Source: Cryptomeria japonica (Eukaryota; Streptophyta; Pinopsida; Cupressales; Cupressaceae). From it: 58,000 bases of DNA. The notes beneath the pieces are model-generated. The model had not been told where the DNA came from. It did not search any database and was given only the letters and a program-made list of their open reading frames with translations. Of this stretch, positions 44,071-55,356 are shown piece by piece. Each line of letters begins with the position of its first letter. Within the stretch, counting starts at the first letter, position 1. The translations under genes were made by a program, and so were the position numbers. Location: NCBI RefSeq assembly GCF_030272615.1, contig NC_081408.1, forward strand, positions 401,171,889 to 401,229,888, given 5' to 3'.

Positions 44071-45230
44071 TGTAATACCCTAAAATTGGTCATCTAAACC
44101 ATGGGCCCCTAATCTCGACAACATCACCAAGGTCCTAACCAAAGGCAATTAAATTAATCTTGAGCACATTATTAATTCTTTAATTATCAAAGATCACATG
44201 GCAAATCAACTACTCAACATTAATTAAATATTGATTTAATTAATCAAATCATTTCCAAGAATACCATTTTGATCAATTATCCCATTTTAATTTATTAAAT
44301 ATCCTTGCATATTTAATTAAATTAATAAATTTGCCATTCAATCATGCAAAAAGGATTAATTTATTACAAAAGATGAATTAATTTATTACAAAGAGTTGAA
44401 TTGAAACAAAACAAAAATCAAAAAAAGAATTGAATTAAGAGAGAAATCAAACTTGAGATATTATTTCTTTTTCTAAATTTAGAACTTGAAATCTGGATAG
44501 CAATTTAATTGAGTTATTGAATTATTCTCTAAAATTGGAACTCAAAGCTTTTCAGAAAAAGAAGTTCAGTTGCATTGAAAAGACCTTTTTCTTGAATGAA
44601 TCAAATCTATGCATGGAATTATCTATTTTATCAGATGTGCATGGAATCAATTTATTATTATTTTCCAATGCAACTTGGACTTCTAATTTGAATGCATTTC
44701 AATTAAACTATAATTGGAATCTATCTCAAGGTTAACTCAACCTGATTTCTCAATTATTTTCAATTAATCCTAAATTGAGATTTTTGTGATACTCTATAAA
44801 TTCAGTCTTCAACTCTCATTCCAATTCACCCCAGAGATTTTTGAGAACACGCTTGGAGATTATTATCACACTAATTTCACTCTGGAGTCGTTGAAATCAT
44901 TGTGCTTTTTTAGATTACTTACATCCATTTTACATTCATTATTGCTTACATCCATTGTTGCTTGAATTGGTTATTATTGTTTGAATTATTCATCTATCTT
45001 GCATCCATATAGCTTAATATCATATAGATTAAATCCTTCGTCTTGGTGTAGTCTAGTCACTGGTATTGCTTATAAAAATTTGAGAGCAATCTTATACTTG
45101 CATCTTTTAGAAGGCAATTAGTCACTTTGCTATGGTTTATTTCTTATTGATTATTGATTACTAACCATGCATATAATGACTTAATTAAAGTGTTGTCTTG
45201 CAGCTACAAGTTCACTTTTTCACACACACA
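44071..45230 (+). repeat. 5' LTR of Tat G
   Basis: It runs from TGTAATACCC to CACACACACA, 1160 bp. It is AT-rich with many TTAATTAA words, and a TATA-like CTCTATAAA occurs near 44793. It aligns with the 3' LTR with about 30 differences and one or two single-base gaps by eye. Confidence 0.95.
44793..44802 (+). promoter_or_regulatory. Candidate TATA box of Tat G
   Basis: CTCTATAAAT is conserved in the 3' LTR (about 57261) and in LTR F on the other strand. The transcription start would lie some 30 bases downstream. Confidence 0.5.
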
Positions 45231-45252
45231 TCTCTAGCGCCCACCGTGGGGC
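45231..45252 (+). promoter_or_regulatory. Candidate primer binding site of Tat G
   Basis: TCTCTAGCGCCCACCGTGGG directly follows the LTR. Its GCGCCCACCGTGGGGC core is of the kind found after Gypsy LTRs. I do not assign a tRNA, because that needs comparison with tRNA 3' ends. Confidence 0.5.
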
Positions 45253-45344
45253 CCGAAGACTACATTTTTTTGGCCTCCAAGACTGACTGCTTTATTTTTT
45301 TGTTATTTTCCAGGTTTCAGATTTTTCGGTTCTTCATCCATACA

Positions 45345-45550
45345 TCTCGTACGACAATTCTTACAGGCTGAAACGATAAATTGCAGGTGTCACACGAATT
45401 ACAAATACATTATCGTACGAGTAGACCGTCTGTCGTACGATTAGAAATCCTCTGTCGTACGAGCCAAAATCATCAACAATATGGTCTCGTACTATATTAC
45501 ATCCTATCTCGTACGAGTCTAGTGCCTGTCGTATGATTCTGTATTTTCTG
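45345..45550 (+). repeat. Cluster of CGTACGA-type palindromic motifs
   Basis: Copies such as TCTCGTACGAC, TATCGTACGAG, GTCGTACGATT, GTCGTACGAGC and CTCGTACGAG occur about every 20-40 bases, with weaker forms (GTCGTATGA) between. CTCGTACGAG is a perfect 10-base palindrome. Confidence 0.75.
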
Positions 45551-46550
45551 GTAAAGGAGGCAAATTTCATATTTTTTTCATTTCTGATTGATTATTCTGA
45601 TGATTGACCCTAACTGTTTATCTGTCTATCTTAGAATTTTTCACAGCCTAACTAGTTTTTGTCGAACGCTTGTCGAAGAATATGCTTGTCGCACAAAGAC
45701 AATATGACTACTGATTCGTTGTCTTTGTAGGTTGCCTGAAAGAGAATCAAATAAACATTGTGTATTCTTTAAATTCATTTTTAGGAACCTAACTTGCTAT
45801 CTGGTTAAAGAATAAATCTATCTTTTGTGCTTTTAGAAGATTCTAAGAGGTAGGAGAGTATGCTCTTGTCTTTTTCTAGACAATCAGAAATCCAGACCCT
45901 TGAAGCTTTTTCTTTGTTTGAGACTTGTACATCTTTAGCAGGCCTGCCCTCCCGAGGGGTTGAAAAAATCTTAAAGCCATTACGACCGGTGTGAGGGGAA
46001 TGACCTAAGTGGAAATGGCTAGATGCCAAGTACTCCAACCCACTATAAATAAATGTGAATTGATGAAAATCAAGTCAATGATAGTGCTCGGGAATAGCTC
46101 TCCTCCATACCTTCGGGTATATTAAACCTTGGTTTTCAAGGCTGGGAGACCTCTTAATTGAGTTTATACCTCGTCGTGTTGAATGGATCCCTGGCTAAAT
46201 CCAATTTAAAATTATAAGCTACCCGGTTCATCTCCGAAAGGGGGATAATCTTTGTGCAAGAGAGATAGTAACTCTCCCAAGATACTTGTAATTTCGTGCC
46301 CCCATTAGCGTTTGGAGTTAGATAATACGGCATTGAGAATCCATTGCGTGAGACTCAACGGCCCTATTCTGATTAGCTATTAAGTGTGTACCTGAGTCTA
46401 CAAGCAAAGGTTTTCTTTCCTCACCAAATTCCTTAGGGTTTACATGCTGTGATTGGAGTCACTATACATACTACTTGTTTTCTGTGTTTTCATCCCTAAA
46501 ACAAAAACTGAAATATCAAAAATTAGTGAAGACCAGAAACAACCCAGTGA

Positions 46551-46745
46551 GTCGAAACTCTGTCCGTGTCAGAAACTAGTCCATCTTAAGTCGAAACTCT
46601 GTCCATGTCAGAAACTAGTCCATCCTAAGTCGAAACTCTGTCTGTGTCAGAAACTAGTCCATCCTAAGTTGAAACTCTATCCGTGTCAGAAACTAGTCCA
46701 TCCTAAGTTGAAACTTTGTCCGTGTTAGAAAATAGTCTATCCTGG
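46551..46745 (+). repeat. 39-bp tandem repeat, five copies
   Basis: Each unit reads roughly GTCGAAACTCTGTCCGTGTC then AGAAACTAGTCCATCCTAA. The period is a multiple of three and the array lies in an open frame, giving a 13-residue unit like SKLCPCQKLVHPK. Nothing shows that it is translated. Confidence 0.85.
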
Positions 46746-46819
46746 TAAAAAATCAGTCCATCTCAAAATTGGTCATACTCAGCAATCGAAAAAACTCAAA
46801 ATTTCTAGGCTCTATCCTG

Positions 46820-47115
46820 TGAACAGTCATACGAGTCTGATAATTCATCGTCCTATATCACATCTTGTGTTGTATGAGTCTTCTGGTTTGTCGTCCGAGA
46901 CCCAATTCTGTGTCATATGAGTCATTTCATTCTGTTGTCTGGCTCTGTATCCTATTTCGTATGAAATAGAACTGCTCTCAGTCTTTTGTCATCCTACACA
47001 TGCCCATTTGTTGTACGGTATGAGGCAGCAACTCGTACGAAACAAAATTATTGTCATCCTATTGTTGCTAAATTGTCATCCGGTCCAGAAAACCCTGTCG
47101 TACAAGTATCTGGTT
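46820..47115 (+). repeat. Second cluster of CGTACGA-type motifs in the G leader
   Basis: Degenerate forms predominate (GTCATACGAGT, TTGTATGAGTC, GTCGTCCGAGAC, CTCGTACGAAAC, GTCGTACAAG), spaced 20-40 bases, between the 39-bp array and the gag gene. Confidence 0.6.
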
Positions 47116-47301
47116 TTGTCAGAACAGAACAATCAAACTTGCCTAAAAATAGCTTACAATGAACATAATACTGGTTATCATTTTCCTGAGCATAAACAGA
47201 TCAAGACAGTGTACCTCTGCCATTTGCGTTGCACGATTTGGTCGATCACCTCTCAGCTAGTTCAATCAACTACCTATCAAATTTTAGACACTTAGATAAC
47301 G

Positions 47302-47408
47302 TCTTATACAGGATAGATCATTCCTAAAACCAGACTGCATCTTACACTACGCTTAGAATCAACTTGGATAATGTCTTAGATAGGATAGATCGTTCCTGAA
47401 ATTAGACA
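47302..47408 (+). repeat. Two copies of the repeat shared with element K
   Basis: TCTTATACAGGATAGATC and its neighbour at 47373 both continue into CATTCCTAAAACCAGAC-like sequence. They lie about 110 bases before the gag ATG. Three copies occur at 1927-2056. Confidence 0.55.
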
Positions 47409-47517
47409 AAATCTCAGTTGTTTCTCCCAAACAATACTCTAAACAGAACAACTAGCTCTGAAATTGATCTTGACCTCTGCATCACAAAACAACTCTAGGT
47501 CACACTAATCCATAAAA

Positions 47518-49234
47518 ATGCCTATTCAAACCAGGAGCTCTCATAAGAAAAAAGCCAAAGGCAAAGAACAAACCTTCACTTATCAAGATAATCCATTCTA
47601 TGTGAAGGATCCCCTCACTAACATGCCATCGTCATCAGGCGGACCAATTTTTGATGAACCAAAATCTCCCACTATACATGAGACAGAATACAGTGATGGA
47701 AACAAAAACGACTGTAATATTCCTGAAAATCATAATGACTCATCATCATCAAGTGAGATTGACGAAGCTGCTGAACCTCCAGAAAAAGAAATCCTTGATT
47801 GTCAGAAAGACAAAGACTTTAGAAAAATGATGAAAACTATCATGACCCGAGAAAAGGAAGACTATTTCTTAGAACTAGCAAATCAAGGTGCCAAACTTCC
47901 TATTGGATATGATGTTCAGACACTTGTTACTAAAATAGAAGACTAACCTATAATCATGGTACACAAATAGTTACTAGCTTTATGGACAGAGCTCATAGAG
48001 CTAAAGAATAAGGACAAGTCCCCGAAACAATATTCTCTGGAAACAATATGTCCCTTTCCATTTGACAAGAATTTACACATGCCTCCATTCCCTTCATGAG
48101 TGGAAATCCCAAAATTTGACAAATATGACAATACCTCAGATCCTCAAGATCATGTTAGGGAATTTAGTGCTACTTGTATGGAATTCATGCACGATCAAAC
48201 CTACCTCATGCATCTCTTCCCAAGGAGTTTAGGAGGTCAAGCAATGGAATGGTTCTCAAGTCTACCCAAAGGAATAAAAATATTCGAAGAACTAATCCAA
48301 TTGTTTTTACAACAATACTCATACAACATTCGACATCCTATTACTATGATCGATCTTTGTAATACTCAATAGAAAATAGGGGAACCTCTTCTTACTTTTC
48401 TCCAACACTGGAGAAGGATGTTCTCTAGGTACCCATGACCTATTCCAGACTCTGAGAAAATGGATATATTTGTCAATAACTTGGTCCCCGAACTGAAATA
48501 TAGTGTACAAATGCAAGTACACCCATCATTTAACAAAATGGTAGATAATACCATTCAAATGGAAGATGTGCTCATAAAAAAGGGAGATATCACACCTTGG
48601 AAAGAAACATAAACAGGATCTAGCTCTAAAGAGAAGAACTAGTATTGGAAATTTGCCAAAGACAACAACAAGAATGTTGTTAATGATGGAGTAGTAGACA
48701 CTGTCAAAACCAACTCAAAATCCACAATATTCAATCTAGCTAGTGGTACACAAGCACTTAAAGCCGCTGAGATTGCAGTAGAGAATCTGCCAAAGAAAAC
48801 AAAGGAATGGTTCAAAGACAAGCCTTGGCTTTCCAAACCTAAGCGTGATTTTACTCCTCTTGAAGAATCATATGAGTTTGCTTTCAAAACTTTATTGGCA
48901 AACAACTTGATAACACTACCAGATAACTCCAGACCATATGATCCAGATGTCAAACCAAGATGGTGGAGAGAAAATGAATACTGTGACTTCCATCGGAATA
49001 AGGGTCATAACATAAACAATTGCATGAAGCTAAAACATGAGATTTAGGATCTCATAGACGCTGGTAAAGTTGTTGTTGGGAATCATCCAACCAATGCTGA
49101 TCATAAAGCATTTAAAGACCCTTTGCCTGCTTATGAACAAGGTGATTCCTCAAAGACCAAAGGAGGTGCCAAGGTAAAATATGCTTATGCCAGCCAGGAC
49201 AACGTTATCAACATGATTGAACCTTCACACTTAG
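47518..49234 (+). pseudogene. Tat G gag, one frame with nonsense codons
   Basis: The ATG at 47518 opens MPIQTRSSHKKKAKGKEQ, a basic start followed by an acidic, Ser-rich region. The retrotransposon gag core begins near 48100 with VEIPKFDKYDNTSDPQDHV, then SLGGQAMEWFSSLPKG and LLTFLQHWRRMF. Near 48981-49023 a zinc-binding-like motif reads CDFHRNKGHNINNC, typical of this lineage, with LKHEI after it. About eight in-frame stops occur (for example 47944, 48097, 48370, 48437, 49046) but no frameshift is apparent. The frame ends at about 49226-49235, where protease and RT should begin. Confidence 0.85.
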
Positions 49235-50149
49235 GTGTCTTATGAAATGAGCTACAATATAATAGAAAAAGCATGCTTGGCATTAGTCTTTGCATCACAG
49301 AAACTAAGGCACTATATGCTCGCACATTCAGTCAAGTTGGTGGTCAAAATTGATCCACTTAAGTATCTTCTTAATAAAGCAACACTCACCAGACGATTGG
49401 CAAAGTGGGTAATGATCCTTACAGAGTTTGACATTGAATATGTGGAATGCAAAGCCATAAAAGGACAGGTAATTGCTGATCAACTTGCTGAAGCTCCACT
49501 TGAGGATACTCAACCACTACACATTGAGTTCCTAGATGAATCAATAATGCATCTTACTCAACAACCCTGGAAGATGTTCTTTGATGGTTCCTTTACTCAA
49601 AATGGTTCAGGTACTGGCATACTATTCATTACTCCTCAGAATTAATCAATTCCAAAGTCTTATAAGATTCTATTCCCTTGCACAAACAACATTGCAGAAT
49701 ATGAAGCTTTGGTGAATGAAATAAAACTAGCCATTGAATGGAAGGTTGTTGAATTACATATTTATGGAGATTCTCAGTTGGTCATCAATCAAATCAATGA
49801 TACATATCAGACTCAAGATGAGAAATTGATGCCTTACAAGAGGATGGTAGATGATTTCAAGAAGTATTTTGCTTTTGTATCATTCCAACAAATTCCTAGA
49901 TCAATGAATAGAGCAACAGATGCTATGGCTACCTTGGCATCTATACTTGAGCTACAGGAGTTCAATTTTCACTTTGATTTCCTGGTGGAAGAGTTATATT
50001 ACCCTGCTTATGATTCTCCTGAAACTCAAATAGTCTGTTCTATTATTGGACATGACTCATCCCGATACAGCCACATCTATTCCTATCTATGTGATCAAAT
50101 TATCCCTAAAAACCTTACTCGTAACGAGAAAAGAAACCTAACTTGAAAT
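49235..50149 (+). pseudogene. Tat G RNase H and second (Tat-type) RNase H
   Basis: The frame enters in the middle of the RT-linked RNase H: YNIIEKACLALVFASQKLRH, KYLLNKATLTRRLAKW and LTEFDIEY. The second RNase H follows with FFDGS (Asp), NNIAEYEAL (Glu), IYGDSQLVINQ (Asp) and ATDAMATLAS (Asp), so all four acidic positions are present. Stops lie at 49643 and 50144. Nothing of the RT palm remains upstream, and the junction with gag also changes frame. A duplicated RNase H of this kind marks the Tat lineage. Confidence 0.88.
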
Positions 50150-51319
50150 GCTTCGCGGTATGTTATCATAGCTAACGATTTATTTAGACGAGGTTTAGAC
50201 GGTACTTTGCTTAGATGTCTAGAAAATGAAGAATCTAAATGTGCATTATCGGAAGTCCATGAAGGTATTTATGGATCTCATTCGAATGGTTTTACTTTAG
50301 CTCGGAAACTATTACAGGCTGGCTACTACTGGCCAGATATGGAAAAAGACGCCATAAAATTTGCTAAGACTTATGAGAAATGTCAGCTTCATGGAAATCT
50401 CATACATGCCCCGGCAAGGGACCTCATACCATTTATAACACAGTAGCCTTTTCAGGAATGGGCCTTTGATCTCATTGGTCAGATATATCCAGCTTCATCC
50501 AATAGACATAAATTCATCATAACTGCCACTGAGTATTTCACCAGGTGGGTAGAGGCAGTTCCGCTCACCAAGGCAACTAGTAAACAAGTTGCCTTATTCA
50601 TCCTAAACTATACAATTTGCAGGTATGGGATACCTTTGTCCATCATGACTGATAATGGAGGACAATTCAAAAATAAAGATCTGGACAAGCTTTGTGAGAA
50701 ATTCAAAATAAAGCAACACTAGTCATCAGTATATTACCCTCAAGGTAATGGACAAGTTGAGGCATCTAACAAAAACTTACTGACTATCTTGCACAGAACA
50801 GTGAACAAGTCTGGGAAGGATTGGCATCTGCAGCTCAATCCTGCACTATGGGCTTACAGAACCAGTATCAGAACACCTACTGGGGCTACACCTTTTTCTT
50901 TGGTGTACGGGTCCGAATAAGTATTACCTATTGAAGTATAAATACCATCTCTAAGAGTTTCATTGCAAGGTCTTGTTACTGATGAAGATCATAGAATATC
51001 TAGATTACAAGAACTCAAATTGTTGGATGAGCGAAGGCAAGTGGCATTTGATCATCTCAGAGTGTATCAGAAGAGAATGTCCAGGGGGTATAACAAGAAA
51101 GTTTGACAAAGAGAATTTCAAGTTGGTGACCCAGTTCTGAGAGAAAATCCAAAAAATCAACAGTTACACGACAACAAATGGAAGTTTGAACCCAACTGGC
51201 TGGGTCCCTACATTGTTACTGCAGTATTCGGCTTTGGTGCCTATCAACTCTCAAACTTGGAAGGAGAACAGCTCCGTGAACCGATTAACACCATCCACTT
51301 GAAGAAATTCTTCGCTTAG
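50150..51319 (+). pseudogene. Tat G integrase, in frame with nonsense codons
   Basis: The N-terminal H2C2 zinc region reads VHEGIYGSHSNGF with two His, then TYEKCQLHG, where the first Cys of the usual C-x2-C is Tyr. The core carries WAFDLIGQIY (first Asp), MTDNGGQFKN (second Asp) and GNGQVEASNKN (Glu). There are 35 residues between the last two. The tail ends with WLGPYIVTAV and INTIHLKKFFA before the stop at 51317. Nonsense codons occur at about 50444, 50720, 50920, 50939 and 51104. The frame is the same as that of the RNase H region. Confidence 0.9.
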
Positions 51320-52961
51320 CACTCTCTACTCCAGCAAACTTGTACAGTTGGAAAAAGTCCTGAAAAAAATCCTAAAAATCAGAAAAAGTCCTGAAGAAAC
51401 CAAAAAAAAAAGAAAAAAAAATAGGAAAAAAAAAGAAAAAAAAAAGCAAAAAAGAAAAATTGCCCTGGTGAAAACCTGGCAAACAGGCACCTTGGTAAAA
51501 AAAAAAAATTGAATCTCTGCCAAGCAGGTGAAAACCTGGCAAACAGGTGCCTCTTGTACTCAAGCGCTCCATCTATCAACGCAACGTTGGCATTTCCAGC
51601 TTTCAAGTATCTTTTGCTTTCGCTTGTACATATTTTTAGTCACTTTTGTGACATCCTGGCTCGTTGGAACCCTCATGACTTGAAACTGATCAATGTCCTA
51701 GTCTTAGGTTACTCGACAGAGCACATTACATATCCTAAGTAGTGTCAACCAAGTTATTATTCCGTAAGTGAAACCTGGTCGTCCACTCCAAGTCAATTAC
51801 CCATCTCCTGACTACTACAGAGTTTTTATCACTGAGTTCACAAGCAAAACAACATAACGGAAAACAATTACTAAACAGTTTGGGCTATGAATGAAAATTT
51901 TCTTTGTATGCTATCTTTTATATTGATTTTAATTATTGTCCCTCTGAGTAACTCGAGGAAGTCTATTGTGACTAAGAGGAGCAAGGATTGGGGGCATAAT
52001 ATTTTCTTTGTTTTCTGCTTGTAGGAATGATCTCGATGATCTGGAAACATATAAATTAGCTAGGTGTCTGTGATAAGAGCCTTCACATTAAGGTGAAATC
52101 GCCTCACATACCTCGACTCTGCTTATTTGTATGCTCCAGGGAGGTCCATATTATTTCTTTGTCTATTTTGAGGGAATTTCTTTATGATGCAATTTGGATC
52201 CTTGCGAAATTTGTCCAAGGATATGAACAAAAAAGGGTCATTGCGGACAAGATAACTAATATTGCACATTGAAAAAGAAAGGAACTCTAACCTACCTATT
52301 GTGTTCGTTATGCTCAGTGATGAATCTTAAGTATTTTAAATCCAGTGACTAGGTTTAGGTTGCATTTTGCACATCATTTTGCATTTCATTCTGCATTTTT
52401 GTGAATCTAGAGTGATTTTGGTATAGTAATAATCTCCTTATCTTATGAATGAGAGCTGAGAGCGTCATCATTTCTTACGCTAGGTGGTCTTTTTTTTTTT
52501 ATCATTATTTCTTCGATCGAGTACTTGTGTTTTGAGATGTTTAGTTGCATACATAACATTTCATATAGATTCATTCATTCATTTTATTATTAAATCATTT
52601 GCATTCATCTTATTGCATAGAAAAAAAAAAATAAAAAATTTGCACTACTCATTTTCATTCATTCATTTGCATATGAAAAGAAACAAAAACATAGACATTC
52701 ATTATCATTTGCAATACATACATTCATGCTGAAAGAAATACATACATGTAGAATAAAGCATATAGAAACATCTCATAATCAAATTGACACAAGTACGATG
52801 AAGTCAAATCAGATCTCGTATATATATAATGTCAAGTATAAGGGTACAAAATGATGTCCAATGACATATACAAACTCTCATTGGAGCAAGAATCGTATTG
52901 GCTACAAAAAAAATAATGGGTGCGTCTACAAAAAAATATCCAAGCTACAAAAAGGAATCAT
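51320..52961 (+). other. Non-coding block between integrase and antisense gene in Tat G
   Basis: No gene is seen. It has an A-rich run (about 51395-51455) and two copies of a GAAAACCTGGCAAACAGG unit (about 51470 and 51530). The rest of the block is shared with F in reverse complement (38494-40096). Sense and antisense transcripts would converge here. Confidence 0.6.
51464..51560 (+). repeat. Direct repeat GGTGAAAACCTGGCAAACAGG, two copies
   Basis: The unit continues into TGCCT or CACCTTGGT and occurs twice about 62 bases apart. F has the same pair on the other strand (39918-40000), and a single partial copy is seen at about 768. Confidence 0.75.
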
Positions 52962-54815
52962 CTAACTGGCGCCCTCTCCCTCATCGCCTGGTGGAGGAGG
53001 AGGAGCCTGACGCCCGGGATCCTGGCGTGGTGCTCGTGCTCCCTCTGATCTAACCATATACTGTGAATAGGGTTGCACCTGCTGTGCAACAGGAACTGTG
53101 ACACTATATGCCGCCACATAATATGCAGCCCTACTACTCTAGAGCAACACCTCCTGTCGAAGAGACTCTATCTCTTCTCTTGACTCGGCTCTCAATGCTA
53201 TGATCTGGTGATCACACTCTACCCTAACCTCGACTAGCTATCGGTCTCACTCCACCAGCTGAGTCTGAGCCACTATCAATTATGATTGTAGCTCTGCAAG
53301 GCATTCTCTCATCAACCGACCCGTGTCAGCCCCCTGCTCTCTCGCAGGCTCTCTGCCGCCATCTCCACCACCATCTCCACCTATGGCTCCACCCTGCTCA
53401 TCCCACCGCTGCCGGACCTGCCTCAGAGCTACTCGCTCCTCCTCTCCACCACCCAACCTCACGCCTACTCTCCCAAGGGATCCACCCTCACTCCTCTGCT
53501 ATCCAACATCAGCTCGCACTCCGCTACTACTAGCACCAGGATCACCACCAGTCCATCATGTAGCATCTGGTCTCTGGCCTTGTCCCTGCCTATGGCCCTG
53601 TCTCTATTCCTATGCCTATGTTGGTGTGGGGGCATCATCCTCCACATCCTCAATATGAGGAGCATGCTCTCCAGGATCCGTAAACCAAGGGAATGGATGC
53701 TGCCAAAAGTAATCCCTATACTAGGGCAATACTCCCACATCTGCTATATCCTCCAGGTAATCCCACCTCAGCCAGTGTAAACCTGTTAGCTCCTGCATTG
53801 TTAAAGCATAGGATAGCCTAGGTGACCATCCTTGTCTCTCCTCATCAGCGTATCGACCATACGCCATATACTCCTGAGAGATCCCATGTGGTCGGCCGTA
53901 TTGCCTCATCACTCATGAAATAATGAATCGCTCCACAACAGTCTATGATCTCCCAATCAGTGGGTATGTAACAAAAAGATCTCTCCGCACCACTCGCCAG
54001 TCATCCCATGACTCCAACCCCCTATATGGTCTCCATATAATAACTATCAGATCATCTAGCTATCATCGCCAGAAGTCTGTCTTGCCCAGATGGGGCTGTG
54101 TAATATATTCGACATACCTATAGATAATAGGCTGCCCGGGCTCTCTGCTATCATCGACTATCGACCGACAAACGGGAAGGTTCTCCCAAGCCCACACCTG
54201 TAAAATGTAAACCCCTGCAGCCATGCTCCGCCCATCTTTGTAGACAATCTCATGCATCTCCCGATACATGTGAGCCAATAAGAAAGAGCCCTAGCCAAGT
54301 CTTTGAGGGGTCTCTATCAACCTCTCCAGCATACGGCCCCATCTACTCTGAAAACCTTGTTGCCCTCTGTCTGGCATCAAGAAGCAACCAATGAAACCTG
54401 CTAGGACACATGCCAGCGGATACTCCTCACTGTACCTACCCATCAATATATCCCAACTCATAGAACAAGTCAAGATATCAAGATCCCTGAATACATTCCT
54501 AAGAGCCTGTAGTCCAGGTAACAATGCAGTATCATAATCCACCTTATCCCCAGCAAAAGGGATATGAAGGATCCTATACACATCCTCGGGAGTGATAGTC
54601 AACTCCCCAACTGGCAAATGAAAGGTATTATGCTCTGAATGAAATCACTCTACCAATGCTGTCAGCATCCCGTGGTTCACACAGATATCAGGTAACCTCA
54701 TCAAGTGAGTAAAGACACACATATCAATATGAGCCTGCTTGACCTCAGACAAATCTTGAACCAAAGCCATAGTGGGAGGATATACACATCTGAAGAGCAT
54801 AGGAGGTAAGCACAC

Positions 54816-55281
54816 CTACACAAAAACCCAACAACGATCATCAGAAAACATTCCACATGAGCCTACAAGAGAAGTTAAACATCAGACAAATCCAAATAAG
54901 TCAAATGCAAAAGCAAAATTTCATGTTTACACTTTCAAAAATGGTCACTATTTTTCGAACAACAAAACACAGTTAAACAGAATCTCGTACGAGTCAGGAA
55001 TGACTCTCGTACGAGAAAACAACCTTAAACGACACTTTATTGGATTCCGCACGACAAAATGGTCTCCTAACCAACCTATCATACGACACAAGGGTTACTC
55101 CCATATGACAAATCTAATGGTCTTAAACGATAAAAGATAATTTGCCAATTTATCGTATGAGATAGGATCCTGTCTCGCACGATAAACCGCGACACCCGAC
55201 CCAAAACCCGTGAAAAACGTGAAAAATAAACAAAAAAATTCAAAATTGGAAACATAAAGAGGCTAAAGATCGATCACTTAC
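54816..55281 (-). other. Candidate intron of the antisense gene in Tat G
   Basis: On the minus strand the donor is GTAAGTG and the acceptor TTTTTGTGTAG, 466 nt. It contains a CGTACGA-type motif cluster (about 54985-55190; clear copies CTCGTACGAG at 54986 and 55007). Confidence 0.7.
54985..55190 (-). repeat. CGTACGA-type motif cluster in the G antisense intron
   Basis: Two perfect CTCGTACGAG palindromes are followed by weaker copies (CGCACGAC, TCATACGAC, TCGTATGAG, CTCGCACGAT), spaced about 20-35 bases. Confidence 0.7.
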
Positions 55282-55356
55282 CACTGGCTCGTAGTTTTGG
55301 GGTCAATTGTGATGTCTCTGGTGCTCAAATCGATGCTGACGAGTAGGGACCACCAT

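Larger units (their letters stand above)
45253..47517 (+). other. Long 5' leader of Tat G
   Basis: The leader has 2.3 kb without gag or pol sequence. In order it holds a first cluster of CGTACGA-type motifs (about 45345-45550) and a less AT-rich block (about 45900-46440). A 39-bp tandem repeat array (46551-46745), a second CGTACGA-type cluster (about 46820-47115) and two copies of a repeat shared with element K (47302-47408) follow. Long leaders are usual in the Tat lineage. Confidence 0.65.
52962..55356 (-). pseudogene. Antisense plant-mobile-domain-like gene of Tat G
   Basis: On the minus strand exon 1 (55356-55282, 75 nt) starts MVVPTRQHRFEHQRHHN and then has a TGA. The intron spans 55281-54816. 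Exon 2 runs from 54815 and contains VYPPTMALVQDLSEVKQAHI, TITPEDVYRILHIPFAGDKV, ALRNVFRDLDILTCSMSWDI and PLACVLAGFIGCFLMPDRG. WGRMLERLIETPQRLG and HMYREMHEIVYKDGRS come next. Stops occur at about 54650 and 54289, then more. The C-terminal third is a Gly/Arg/Gln-rich low-complexity tail ending at 52962. It resembles the plant mobile domain family. It runs against gag-pol and lies between integrase and LTR, a place where extra antisense genes are known in Tat elements. Confidence 0.72.

Noticed and set aside
46551-47115. CRISPR-like spacing of repeats in the G leader
   Set aside because: The 39-bp units are tandem without spacers, and the CGTACGA copies are short and degenerate. The context is a plant retrotransposon, so no CRISPR array is claimed.
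51326-51606. Three overlapping minus-strand frames rich in Phe
   Set aside because: They read through the A-rich run of the plus strand downstream of the G integrase, which codes Phe on the other strand. This is a composition artefact.
53282-53658. Plus-strand Pro/Ser-rich frames of 83 and 111 codons
   Set aside because: They are the reverse strand of the low-complexity C-terminal part of the antisense mobile-domain-like gene in G. A similar shadow occurs at 37828-38133 in F.
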